NCBI RefSeq assembly: GCF_002305855.1
Contig: NZ_CP022163.1
Coordinates: 2,294,292 to 2,358,291, forward strand
Source: Melittangium boletus DSM 14713
Lineage (GTDB): Bacteria > Myxococcota > Myxococcia > Myxococcales > Myxococcaceae
Direction of reading: 5' to 3'
DNA: 64,000 bases
Shown one piece after another: positions 9,187 to 17,593 of this stretch. Within the stretch, counting starts at the first letter, position 1. Each line of letters opens with the position of its first letter. The translations under genes were made by a program, and so were the position numbers. Under the pieces are notes generated by a model. That model was not told where the DNA came from. It ran no database searches and was given only the letters and a program-made list of their open reading frames with translations.

Positions 9187-9214
9187 GGGGGCGCTCTCTA
9201 CCAGAGAGGCCCCC
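9187..9214. other. GC-rich hairpin in divergent leader
   Basis: GGGGGCGCTCTCT pairs with AGAGAGGCCCCC across a 3-nt loop, with one bulged base. There is no T-run, and no gene ends here, so it is not an obvious terminator. It could be a leader structure of either divergent transcript or simply GC-rich chance pairing. Confidence 0.4.
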
Positions 9215-9308
9215 GCGAATCGAGGGGTTCACAGGGACCCAGCCCCCGGCACCGCGGGAGTCCGGAGCAACCAAGGGAACTCCGGACGCCAAAGTCTTGC
9301 GACGCTTC

Positions 9309-9350
9309 GGTGACACTTTCGACACGGAACGTGGCGCCCGGTGACACTTT
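9309..9350 (+). promoter_or_regulatory. Two direct repeats upstream of porin gene
   Basis: The 11-mer GGTGACACTTT occurs at 9309-9319 and 9340-9350, 31 bp start to start (about three helical turns), 105 bp before the porin ATG. Both copies continue into similar bases (CGACA and GGCGACA). This is the geometry of tandem activator sites such as response-regulator boxes; the regulator is not identified. Confidence 0.4.
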
Positions 9351-9454
9351 GGCGACAGGGCAGTCCCGCTGTTGTTCCCCTGAATCCGGCTGTGTACGGA
9401 CAGGGCCGCACTCGGCCCCGGACTCTCGCTTCCCTGGGGACCGTGCTTCTTTCC

Positions 9455-10762
9455 ATGCACCTCCTCGCGCCCTCCCGCTCCGTCCTTGTCGCGTTGCTGC
9501 CCAGCGCCACGCTCCTGGTGTCATCTCTCGCGAACGCCCAGCAGACCGACACGCCCTCAACCCCCCCGGCCTCCGAGGCTCCCGCGGTACCCGCGCCAGC
9601 CCTCCAACCTCCCCCTGCCGCGGAGGCATCGAAGAAGGAATCGCACTGGTACGACAAGATCCGCATCCGGGGCTACACCCAGTTCCGCTACAACCGGTTG
9701 CCCAGCTTCCGCGTCAACGAAGACCTCATCAACGACCAGGGTGATCGCTTCCTCGGCAAGAACAACGGCTTTGGCATCCGACGGGCGCGAATCGTCATCT
9801 TCGGAGATGTCCACGAACGGGTGTCCATCTACCTGCAACCCGACTTCGCCTCGGTCATCTCGGACCAATACAACGTCGCCATCCTGCGCGACTGGTACGC
9901 CGACATCTTCCTGGACTCGCGCAAGGAATTCCGGCTCCGCGTGGGCCAGTCCAAGGTGCCGTATGGCTTCGAGAACCTCCAATCGAGCCAGAACCGCCTC
10001 GCGTTCGACCGCAATGACGCCATCAACAGCGCGCTCAAGGACGAGCGCGACCTGGGCGCCTTCTTCTACTGGGCGCCGGATGAGATCCGCCAGCGGTTCA
10101 AGTACCTGGTCGACAGCGGCTTGAAGGGCTCTGGCGACTACGGCGTGGTGGGACTCGGCGTCTACAACGGGCAGACCGCCAACCGCCCCGAGCGCAACGA
10201 CAACCTGCACACCGTCGGCCGCGTGACCTGGCCCTTCCTCTTCGGCAAACAATTCGTCGAGGTGGGCGTGGGCGGATATTACGGCCGCTACAACGTCAGC
10301 GTCTCCCCGACGGCGGAAGCCCCGTACGCGCTGGAGAACGGGGAGAACAACCTCGTCGACGCGCGCGCCAACCTGAGCCTGATGATCTACCCGCAGCCGC
10401 TCGGCTTCGCCGCCGAGTACAACGTGGGACGCGGCCCCTCCCTGGGCGAGGACTCGCCCTTCATCATTGGCAGCCGCCCCCTGCGCGGAGGCTATGCCCA
10501 GCTCATGTACAAGCTGGACGGCGTGCTCGGCGTGTCGCTCATCCCCTACGTGAGGGGAACCCTCTATGAGGGCGGCAAGAAGTTCGAGACGAACGCGCCC
10601 CGCTACGACGTGCGCGAACTGGAGCTGGGCGTGGAGTGGCAGATCTACAAGGCGCTCGAGCTGACGGGCGCGTACCTGATCTCGGACCGCACCTCGTCGC
10701 GCGCTCCCTACCTCCAGCAACGCGGAGACGTGACGCGGATCCAGCTCCAGGTCAACTACTGA
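9455..10762 (+). CDS. OprO/OprP-type outer-membrane porin
   Basis: 435 residues from the ATG at 9455, which begins a signal peptide (MHLLAPSRSVLVALL ... ANAQQ). A Pro/Ala-rich linker follows (about residues 28-55), then the barrel starting WYDKIRIRGYTQFRYNR and continuing through IRRARIVIFGDVHERVSIY and RLRVGQSKVPYGFENLQ, conserved in the phosphate-selective porin family. The C-terminus ends in an amphipathic strand (TRIQLQVNY) with a terminal aromatic, as expected for BAM-dependent insertion. Predicted anion-selective outer-membrane channel. It stands alone with its own upstream region containing two direct repeats. Confidence 0.85.
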   Translation: MHLLAPSRSVLVALLPSATLLVSSLANAQQTDTPSTPPASEAPAVPAPALQPPPAAEASKKESHWYDKIRIRGYTQFRYNRLPSFRVNEDLINDQGDRFLGKNNGFGIRRARIVIFGDVHERVSIYLQPDFASVISDQYNVAILRDWYADIFLDSRKEFRLRVGQSKVPYGFENLQSSQNRLAFDRNDAINSALKDERDLGAFFYWAPDEIRQRFKYLVDSGLKGSGDYGVVGLGVYNGQTANRPERNDNLHTVGRVTWPFLFGKQFVEVGVGGYYGRYNVSVSPTAEAPYALENGENNLVDARANLSLMIYPQPLGFAAEYNVGRGPSLGEDSPFIIGSRPLRGGYAQLMYKLDGVLGVSLIPYVRGTLYEGGKKFETNAPRYDVRELELGVEWQIYKALELTGAYLISDRTSSRAPYLQQRGDVTRIQLQVNY

Positions 10763-10785
10763 CCCAGGTGCGCGCGGTGCGCGTA

Positions 10786-10815
10786 TTGACAAGGGTCTCG
10801 TGGGTTTTTCATACT
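10786..10815 (+). promoter_or_regulatory. Putative sigma-70-type promoter for GH26 gene
   Basis: TTGACA at 10786-10791, an 18-bp spacer, then CATACT at 10810-10815 (four of six -10 consensus bases), in a locally AT-richer stretch 54 bp before the GH26 ATG. Prediction by eye only. Confidence 0.45.
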
Positions 10816-10868
10816 CCGGAAAAGCGGTAAATCCACCAAAGCCCGTTCCTCCCGGAGAGCCCCACGAG

Positions 10869-12257
10869 ATGAAGCTGGACTTCAAGAAATTCTACATCGC
10901 GCTCACGTCCTCCCTGGCGGCTTGCGCCGCCGTGGCAATGCCCTCGAGCGCATCGGCTCAGCCCCTCACGGGGGTGTACCGGGGTGAAGTCTATTCCCAG
11001 CCCAACACGGTCAACGCCTATTCAGCCTGGCTTGGGACGGAAGTCACCATGGGCCAGGGCCATCAGGCCAAGGACAGCTGGGGCAACATCGAAAACCCCT
11101 CCTGGCAGCTTCAGTCCTGGAGCACGTGGGTTCACGCCAAACCCGGCCGCCGATTCAACTACTCGGTCGCCATGTACCCCAGTGGGCAGGGTTCGCTCGC
11201 CCAGTGCGCGCAGGGCGCCTATGACTCGCGCTTCAAGACGCTCGCCAACAACCTGGTGGCCCACAAGCTCCAGAACACCATCATCCGCCTGGGCTGGGAG
11301 TTCAGCGGCAATTGGATGCCGTGGTATTCCGGCGGCGGCCAGCAGGCGAACTTCGCGGGCTGCTTCCGCAAGATCGTGACGGCCATGCGCACCGCGCAGC
11401 CGTCGGCCGGATTCGAATTCGACTGGAATCCCAACTACGACATCCCGGCCGGAGACATGGCCACGACCTATCCGGGCGATGCGTATGTCGATTACGTCGG
11501 CCTCGACATGTACGACCAGGGTTGGAATGGCGCGTATCCCATCCCCTCGGGCTGCACGGGTTCGTGCCAGCTGAGCCGCTGGCAGGGCGTCTGGAGCAAG
11601 CAGTTCGCACCGGCCCTGCTCAAGTTCCGCGACTTCGCCCGGTCCCACGGCAAGCGGCTCTCCATTCCGGAGTGGGGCGTGAATGACGCGGCCACGACGG
11701 GCGGCGGAGACAACACCTACTACGTCCAGCAGATGCTGGAGTTCATCTTCGATCCCGCCAACAACGTCGGTTACCACTCGTACTTCGACATCCAGGCTTC
11801 GGATGGTCACCACCAGCTGTCGAGCGCCGACAGCAATGGCGGCAACACCTTCAAGACCGAGTTCCCGAACGCGGCCGCGCTCTTCAAGAGCTACTACGGC
11901 ACGTCGACGCCGCCCCCCAATCCGGGCCCCAGCATCTCGACCACCCAGGCGACGGTCAGCGCCAACCCGGTGACCCGTGGCCAGACCTTCCAGGTGGGCG
12001 GCTCGGTCACGTCCTCCTCGGCCACCACCGTGGTGGTGAAGTACGAAATCCGCAACGCCTCCACCCTGTCGTTGATCTCGGAGAAGGCCTATACCGCGCA
12101 GAGCTTCACCGCGGGACAGACCCGCGCCTACAGCTCGCCGTTCGTCATTCCGACCACGCTCGCGGCGGGGACCTACCGGGTCGACACGCTGGTGTTCACC
12201 GCAGACTGGTCGAAGACCCTGCTCTACCGGAACGACACGACCTTCACGGCGAAGTGA
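10869..12257 (+). CDS. Secreted glycoside hydrolase family 26 (mannanase-like) with C-terminal beta-sandwich
   Basis: 462 residues from the ATG at 10869, preceded by a purine-rich site and followed by a Lys-rich signal peptide cleaved near ASAQP. The catalytic domain (about 35-365) shows the two GH26 carboxylates on expected strands: acid/base Glu144 in IIRLGWEFSGNW and nucleophile Glu268 in RLSIPEWGVND. A Pro-rich linker (TPPPNPGP) leads to a roughly 110-residue module (about 375-462) containing RVDTLVFTADWSKTLLY, resembling C-terminal domains of secreted myxobacterial glycanases. Likely cleaves beta-1,4-mannan or a mixed beta-glucan outside the cell; substrate cannot be fixed by sequence reading. 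Followed by a GH3 gene on the same strand. Confidence 0.85.
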   Translation: MKLDFKKFYIALTSSLAACAAVAMPSSASAQPLTGVYRGEVYSQPNTVNAYSAWLGTEVTMGQGHQAKDSWGNIENPSWQLQSWSTWVHAKPGRRFNYSVAMYPSGQGSLAQCAQGAYDSRFKTLANNLVAHKLQNTIIRLGWEFSGNWMPWYSGGGQQANFAGCFRKIVTAMRTAQPSAGFEFDWNPNYDIPAGDMATTYPGDAYVDYVGLDMYDQGWNGAYPIPSGCTGSCQLSRWQGVWSKQFAPALLKFRDFARSHGKRLSIPEWGVNDAATTGGGDNTYYVQQMLEFIFDPANNVGYHSYFDIQASDGHHQLSSADSNGGNTFKTEFPNAAALFKSYYGTSTPPPNPGPSISTTQATVSANPVTRGQTFQVGGSVTSSSATTVVVKYEIRNASTLSLISEKAYTAQSFTAGQTRAYSSPFVIPTTLAAGTYRVDTLVFTADWSKTLLYRNDTTFTAK

Positions 12258-12491
12258 GGAGCACCGATTGAATCGAGCGGAGGCCGAGGAGGGAAAACCC
12301 CCGGCCTCTTCTCGACGCACCGTGCCATCCACGGTCCCTGCCGCTGAGGCGAGAAGAATCCAGAGAGACGCCATTTCCCACGCAGCATCGCCAGGGAGTC
12401 CGCCGCGCGACTATCGAGCACCGGCCACGAGTTCCTCGTGTAGTGTTTGCGCTCCGCATTCGCCGCGCATTCGACGAGGGACTTCTTCGAC

Positions 12492-14816
12492 ATGGCCGCA
12501 CCATCCAGCGAAACCAAGAAGTATCGAACGAAAGCACAGGGACTGGTATCCCAGATGACCGTGGAGGAGAAAGCCCGGTTGTTGTCTGGAAATGGCTCGT
12601 GGACCACTCACGCGATCGAACGCCTGGGTATTCCGTCCATCTTCATGGCGGACGGTCCGCACGGGCTTCGGAAGGCGACGGGACCGAACACCGCGGAGAG
12701 CGTGCCCGCGACCTGTTTTCCGACCGCGTCCGCCCTGGCCTCGTCCTGGAACACGGAGCTGCTGAAACAGGTGGGCGAGGCCCTGGCGCGAGAGTGCCAG
12801 ACCCATGATGTACAGCTCCTGCTGGGCCCGGGAATCAACATGAAGCGCTCGCCCCTGGGTGGGCGCAACTTCGAGTACTTCTCCGAGGATCCTGTCCTGG
12901 CCGGACAGCTGGCGGCGGCCTACATCCAGGGTGTCCAGGGTCAGGGGGTGGGGACCTCCCTGAAACACTTCGCCGTGAACAACCAGGAGCACGAGCGGAT
13001 GGTGAGCAGCTCGAACCTGGATGAGCGCACCCTGCACGAAATCTACCTGCCGGCCTTCGAGATCGCGATCAAGGAAGCCCAGCCCTGGTCGGTGATGTGC
13101 GCCTATAACAAGGTGAACGGGGTCTATGCCTCCGAGAACGATGTCCTGCTCGAGCGCATCCTCCGGGACGAGTGGGGCTTCGAGGGCTTCGTGGTGTCCG
13201 ACTGGGGCGCCGTGAGCGATCGGGTCAAGGGCGTCATGGCCGGGCTCAATCTGGAGATGCCGGGCAGTGGCGAGGTGAACCGGAAGAAGATCATCGCGGC
13301 CGTGGAGGAGGGCCGGCTGCCGGTCTCCAAGCTGGACGAGGTGGTCACCGGATTGCTCACGGTCGTCCTGCGCGCCAAGGACAGCCACCGTCCCGGAACC
13401 ACGTACGATGTGGAACAGCATCAGGAATTGGCCCGGAAGGCCGCCGGAGAGAGCATCATCCTGTTGAAGAACGAGGATGCCCTCCTTCCGTTGGATCCCC
13501 GTGGAACGACGAAGATCGCCGTGATTGGAGCGTTCGCCAAGACGCCTCGCTACCAGGGCGCGGGCAGCTCCCAGGTCAATCCAACCCGGCAGTCCCGGGC
13601 CTATGACGAGCTGGTCCGGCTCGGCGGCGGGGAGGCCCGCTTCGGGTATGCCGCGGGTTACGACCTGGAAGGTGTCACCTCGGAGCAGCTCATCGAGGAG
13701 GCGCGCAAGCAGGCACGCCACGCGGATGTCGCCATCGTGTTCGCCGGACTGCCGGACAGCCATGAGTCCGAGGGATTCGACCGCGCCAGCCTGGAGATGC
13801 CCGAGGGACACATCCGGTTGATCGAGGCCGTGAGCGAGGTCCAGTCCCGGGTCGTGGTCGTGTTGATGAATGGCTCCGCCATCACCATGCCCTGGGCTGG
13901 CAAGGTGAAGGCCATCGTCGAGGGCTGGCTGACCGGACAAGCGGGAGGAAGCGCCATCGCCGACGTGCTGTTGGGACAGGTCAACCCCTCGGGGAAGTTG
14001 TCGGAGACGTTCCCCCTGCGCCTGGAAGACACGCCCACCGCCTTGGAGTTCCCTGGCCTCCATCAACAGGCCCATTACGGCGAGGGCATCTTCATTGGCT
14101 ACCGGTACTACGACAAGAGAGCCATCCAGCCCTTGTTCCCGTTTGGTTTTGGCCTGAGCTACACGACCTTCGCCTACTCGGACCTGCGGCTCGGTGCCTC
14201 CTCCATCAAGGAGACCGAGACGCTGAGCGTCGAGGTGAAGGTCAAGAACACGGGCAAGCTGGCGGGCAAGGAAGTCGTCCAGCTCTACGTGCGCGAGAAC
14301 AAGCCCCGCGTGGTGCGGCCTCCCAAGGAACTGAAGGCCTTCGCCAAGGTGTCGCTCGAGGCCGGCCAGGAGAAGACGGTGCGCTTCGAGTTGAGCCGGC
14401 GCGACTTCGCCTACTTCGATAGCGCCCAGCACGACTGGGCCGTCCAGTCGGGTGAGTTCGAGATCCTGGTCGGTGGTTCATCCAGGGACTTGCCGCTCAA
14501 GCAGACGGTCCAGGTCCAGTCCACCCGGACCGCCCCCGTGACGTTGACCCGGGACTCCACGGTCAAGGAGTTCTTGAAACACCCCCAGGGGAAGGCCGTC
14601 CACTCGCGCCTGCTCGAGGCCTTCCTGGGCTACTCCCCCGACAACAAGCCGCCGGAGCCCCCCAACCTCACTGACGAAGAGCGGGCGGCCCGGAAGAAGG
14701 GCGAGGACTCGACGCTGGTCTTCATCAACGACATGCCGGCCTACAAGGTGGTGAACTTCACCCAGGGCCGGCTCACGGATCAGATGCTGGAAGAAATGCT
14801 CGAGACCGTGCGGTAA
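12492..14816 (+). CDS. Glycoside hydrolase family 3 beta-glucosidase-like
   Basis: 774 residues from the ATG at 12492, with a GAGGG ribosome site 11-12 bases upstream; the ATG 45 bp earlier has none. The order is the GH3 TIM barrel (about 20-300; KHF with His159, nucleophile Asp237 in FVVSDWGAV), the GH3 C-terminal alpha/beta sandwich (about 330-570), a fibronectin-III-like domain (about 600-675; VKNTGKLAGKEVVQLYV) and a roughly 95-residue helical tail. No signal peptide, so it is probably cytoplasmic. It would release terminal glucose or another beta-linked sugar from imported oligosaccharides. It sits 234 bp after the secreted GH26 and convergent with an oligosaccharide-type binding lipoprotein, a coherent extracellular-to-intracellular degradation path. 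Confidence 0.9.
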   Translation: MAAPSSETKKYRTKAQGLVSQMTVEEKARLLSGNGSWTTHAIERLGIPSIFMADGPHGLRKATGPNTAESVPATCFPTASALASSWNTELLKQVGEALARECQTHDVQLLLGPGINMKRSPLGGRNFEYFSEDPVLAGQLAAAYIQGVQGQGVGTSLKHFAVNNQEHERMVSSSNLDERTLHEIYLPAFEIAIKEAQPWSVMCAYNKVNGVYASENDVLLERILRDEWGFEGFVVSDWGAVSDRVKGVMAGLNLEMPGSGEVNRKKIIAAVEEGRLPVSKLDEVVTGLLTVVLRAKDSHRPGTTYDVEQHQELARKAAGESIILLKNEDALLPLDPRGTTKIAVIGAFAKTPRYQGAGSSQVNPTRQSRAYDELVRLGGGEARFGYAAGYDLEGVTSEQLIEEARKQARHADVAIVFAGLPDSHESEGFDRASLEMPEGHIRLIEAVSEVQSRVVVVLMNGSAITMPWAGKVKAIVEGWLTGQAGGSAIADVLLGQVNPSGKLSETFPLRLEDTPTALEFPGLHQQAHYGEGIFIGYRYYDKRAIQPLFPFGFGLSYTTFAYSDLRLGASSIKETETLSVEVKVKNTGKLAGKEVVQLYVRENKPRVVRPPKELKAFAKVSLEAGQEKTVRFELSRRDFAYFDSAQHDWAVQSGEFEILVGGSSRDLPLKQTVQVQSTRTAPVTLTRDSTVKEFLKHPQGKAVHSRLLEAFLGYSPDNKPPEPPNLTDEERAARKKGEDSTLVFINDMPAYKVVNFTQGRLTDQMLEEMLETVR

Positions 14817-14824
14817 CCCCACGA

Positions 14825-14852
14825 GGAGGAGGGCCCGAACGGGCTCTCCTCC
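14825..14852. terminator. Bidirectional hairpin between convergent genes
   Basis: GGAGGAGGGCCCG (14825-14837) pairs with CGGGCTCTCCTCC (14840-14852) with one wobble and a 2-base nominal loop. It lies just past the GH3 stop and just past the stop of the convergent binding-protein gene. There is no clear T-run, so strength is uncertain. Confidence 0.5.
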
Positions 14853-14861
14853 CCGGCTTCG

Positions 14862-16574
14862 TTACTTGGGCTTGACCTCCGTGAGGACGAACAGGTTCTC
14901 CGGAGGGCTGTTGGGCGACAGCTTCGCGTAGGGGTTCTCCGCGTTGGGGAAACCCGTGAAGCGGCGCGTGTTGAACTCACCCCAGGACGGATTGGGGTAG
15001 AGCGGGATGGCGGGCGCGTTGTTCACGAAGAGCACCTGCATCTGATCGGCGAGCTTGCGCTGCTCGGCCTCGTCGCTCGTGGTCTCGAACGTCTTGAAGA
15101 GCGCGTCCGCCTCCGTGTTCGCGTAGCGGTGCCAGTTGCGCGCCGCCAGCTCGCCCACGGGCCTGATGGTCTCGGTGCTCATCAGGTCCCGGTAGAAGTA
15201 GTAGGGCGAGGGCTCCTCGGACGTCCAGCCAATGGTGATGTCGAACTCGCCCTTCTGCATCCGCTCGAAGTAGGGGCTGAAGTCATACGTCTTCAGGGTC
15301 GCGTCCACGCCCACGGCCTTGAGGTTCTGCGCCATGATCTGCACCGCGCGCACCTGGTCGGACCAACCGGTGACGACGTTGATGTCGTAGCGCAGGGGCT
15401 TCTTGTCCGGACCCACGCGCACGCCGTCCTCGCCGCGCTTGTAGCCAGCCTCGTCGAGCAGCGCGTTCGCCTTGTCCACGTTGAGCGTCACCCAGTCGCC
15501 CGCGCCCGCCGCCAGGGCCGCGGGGTTGCGCCAACGCGCGTGGGCGTCGCACAGGCCCGAGGCATCCGAGGGCTTGGTGTAGCTGTACATGGCCACCCTG
15601 ACGAGCTGATCGCGGTCGATGGCCATGCTGAAGGCCTTGCGCACGCGCACGTCATCGAAGGGCTTCTTGGTGGTGTTGACGTAGAGCATCACCGTGTTGC
15701 CCACCAGGGGGAACCAGTAGTGATTGTTCTCCTTGTCCTTGCTGACGTAGACCTTCTCCACGTCGGGCACGAAGTTGCCCGCCCAGTCCAGCTCGCCATT
15801 GAGCAGCGCGAGGTTCGCCTGGTCGTTGCCGGGATAGGCCGGGAAGCGCAGCCCCTCGATGGCCGGCTTGCCCTTCTGCCAGTAGTTCGGGTTGCGCCCG
15901 AGCTCGAACACCTGGTTCTGGAAGACCTTCACCTCGGTGAAGGGACCCGTGGCCACCGGGTTCTCGTTCTTGAAGGTGACCGGATCCTCGACGTCCTTCC
16001 ACTTGTGCTCGGGGACGATCGGCTGCTGCGCGATGTAGATGAGGCCGGGCACGTAGGGGCGCGTCAGGGCGAACTCCACCGTGTGCTCATCCTTCGCCTG
16101 CACGCCCTCCACGTAACTCCACACGGCGAAGAGATCGAGCGCCTTGTGCTTGCGCATCAGCTCGAACGTGAAGACCACGTCCTTGGCCGTGAAGGGCTGG
16201 CCATCCGACCACTTCACCTCCGGCCGCAGGGCGAACGTGAGCTTCTTGTTGCCCTCGCTCCACTCGTACTTGGAGGACAGCCAGGGGACATATTCTCCCT
16301 TGAGAGTATTGAAGACGTAGAGGGGCTCGTAGACGCCGGAGCGGGACGGCCAGCGCGCGGTGCCCGGCGCGAGCATGGGATTGAAGTTACGGATCCACGA
16401 GGCCTGCGCTTCCTGCGCGACCGTGAGCACGTTCGTCTTCTTCGCGGCGGCCGCGGTGGCGCCTGGCGCGGTGCCCTCTTGCTGTTTGCTCTTCGAACAG
16501 CCCGCGAGCCCGCCCCACGACAGGAGGGCCATGCCCATCACGAGCAACCGGCGTGGCATCCATTGCATCTCCAT
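14862..16574 (-). CDS. ABC-transporter solute-binding lipoprotein, family 5 (oligopeptide/oligosaccharide type)
   Basis: 570 residues from the ATG at 16574, preceded by AAAGGAG. A lipoprotein signal (lipobox LAGC at about residues 22-25) is followed by an Ala-rich linker. SBP_bac_5 landmarks include LTFALRPEVKWSDGQPFTAKDVVFTFELM split over adjacent strands, VRKAFSMAIDRDQLV and the C-terminal ITIGWTSEEPSPYYFYRDL. Family 5 proteins bind oligopeptides, nickel or beta-linked oligosaccharides such as cello- or laminari-oligomers. Its place between GH3, GH26, GH30 remnant and GH16 genes suggests oligosaccharide capture; that is inference. No permease or ATPase genes adjoin it, so the rest of the transporter must be elsewhere. 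Confidence 0.85.
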   Translation of the reverse strand: MEMQWMPRRLLVMGMALLSWGGLAGCSKSKQQEGTAPGATAAAAKKTNVLTVAQEAQASWIRNFNPMLAPGTARWPSRSGVYEPLYVFNTLKGEYVPWLSSKYEWSEGNKKLTFALRPEVKWSDGQPFTAKDVVFTFELMRKHKALDLFAVWSYVEGVQAKDEHTVEFALTRPYVPGLIYIAQQPIVPEHKWKDVEDPVTFKNENPVATGPFTEVKVFQNQVFELGRNPNYWQKGKPAIEGLRFPAYPGNDQANLALLNGELDWAGNFVPDVEKVYVSKDKENNHYWFPLVGNTVMLYVNTTKKPFDDVRVRKAFSMAIDRDQLVRVAMYSYTKPSDASGLCDAHARWRNPAALAAGAGDWVTLNVDKANALLDEAGYKRGEDGVRVGPDKKPLRYDINVVTGWSDQVRAVQIMAQNLKAVGVDATLKTYDFSPYFERMQKGEFDITIGWTSEEPSPYYFYRDLMSTETIRPVGELAARNWHRYANTEADALFKTFETTSDEAEQRKLADQMQVLFVNNAPAIPLYPNPSWGEFNTRRFTGFPNAENPYAKLSPNSPPENLFVLTEVKPK

Positions 16575-16836
16575 CACGTGCGCTCCTTTGGTATTGAGGT
16601 AGGACACGCGCCTGGGGAATGGCCCAGCGGGCCGTGGGGGGTGGTGCGATCTCCTACCCGGGCCCGCTCTTAGCATGGTTGGCCGGGGTCTCAATCTCTC
16701 AACGAGAGAGACCGCCCCCGCCTGATGCCGCGGTGTGTCGTATGCCGCCGTGCGGCGAAAGATGGCGACAGGGTGTAACGGAAAGTCCGGCGGGCACCGG
16801 CCAGAGCCGGGCCGGTACCCGCTGGAGCCCGCCTGA

Positions 16837-17549
16837 CTAGTTCTTCACCAGCTCGAAGTTGTCGAACGCCGCCCAGTTGGAGGCGTTGGCGTAGACGCCG
16901 AGCTCGACGGTACCGGTCGTGACCTGGATGTTGATGATGTATTGGGTGTAGTTCGTGACGACGCCGGAGCCAATCTCCGCGGTGACCTCGGCGCCGCCGT
17001 GGCCCTTGGCGTAGAGGCGCAGCACCTTCTGCCCGCCACCGGAGCGCACCCAGACACTGGCCCGGTACGAGCCGTTCGCCACGCTCTTCGTTTGAGCTTG
17101 TAGCTCCCGGCATAGGGGTAGTCCGTGTCGACCTTGTAGGCCACCTCACCGCTGTGCCACGCGGAACCCCAACCCGACGCGGTTCCACCCGACTCGAAGC
17201 CCGGGTCGGAGAGCAGATTGTTCGTCGTCCCCGAGCCCTGGCGCGGCCACTGGTACGTGCCCACGGTCTTCGCCGGCAGTGTCGCGAGCAATTCCTGGCC
17301 CTCGGAGACGAGCTTGAACGTCTGGTTCGAGCCCGTCTGGTTGATGACCACGGCCACGAGGGTGTTGTCCGGATTCAGGAAGGCCACGTTCGTCACGGTG
17401 CCGCGATGTTGTAGTCGATGTCTTTCTGGGTGGAGAAGTACATCAGGTTGGGAGCCGTCTCCCCATAAGGCCGGTCATCGTAGGTGTAGAACGTCCGTCC
17501 GGTGAAGTCAGACGCGCCCGGCGTGATGCGCAGGAGATTGCGTCATGAA
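16837..17549 (-). pseudogene. Degenerate GH30 (glucosylceramidase-like) gene with C-terminal carbohydrate-binding domain
   Basis: Reading leftward, three coding fragments in different frames line up with one ancestral protein. The first (about 17549-17403) reads RNLLRITPGASDFTG and RTFYTYDD, the N-terminal catalytic-barrel motifs of GH30, and ends at a stop. The second (17396 to about 17090) reads VAFLNPDNTLVAVVINQ, the C-terminal beta-domain of GH30, then a linker and the start of a binding domain (NLLSDPGFESGG). The third (17082-16837) is the rest of that domain (SYRASVWVRSGGG, ending LVKN). The whole middle of the barrel with both catalytic glutamates is missing and at least two frame breaks exist, so no active enzyme can be made. 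Confidence 0.75.
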
Positions 17550-17593
17550 CCCAACGCCATACAAGTCTATTGTTGGGAGCGCGCTACCGGGTT

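Larger units (their letters stand above)
9052..9454. other. Divergent intergenic region, 403 bp, no gene
   Basis: Lies between the GT2 operon (leftward) and a porin gene (rightward). No conserved coding frame was recognised; short open frames here lack family features. It contains a near-perfect GC hairpin (9187-9214) and two copies of GGTGACACTTT (9309-9319 and 9340-9350), described separately. Confidence 0.6.

Noticed and set aside
9557..10885. Open frame antisense to the second porin (442 codons)
   Set aside because: No motifs; mirror of a well-supported gene.
12411..14432. 673-codon frame antisense to GH3
   Set aside because: Shadow of the GH3 gene.
14817..14861. Short T-run terminator after GH3
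   Set aside because: Hairpin exists but there is no T-tract; reported only as hairpin with moderate confidence.
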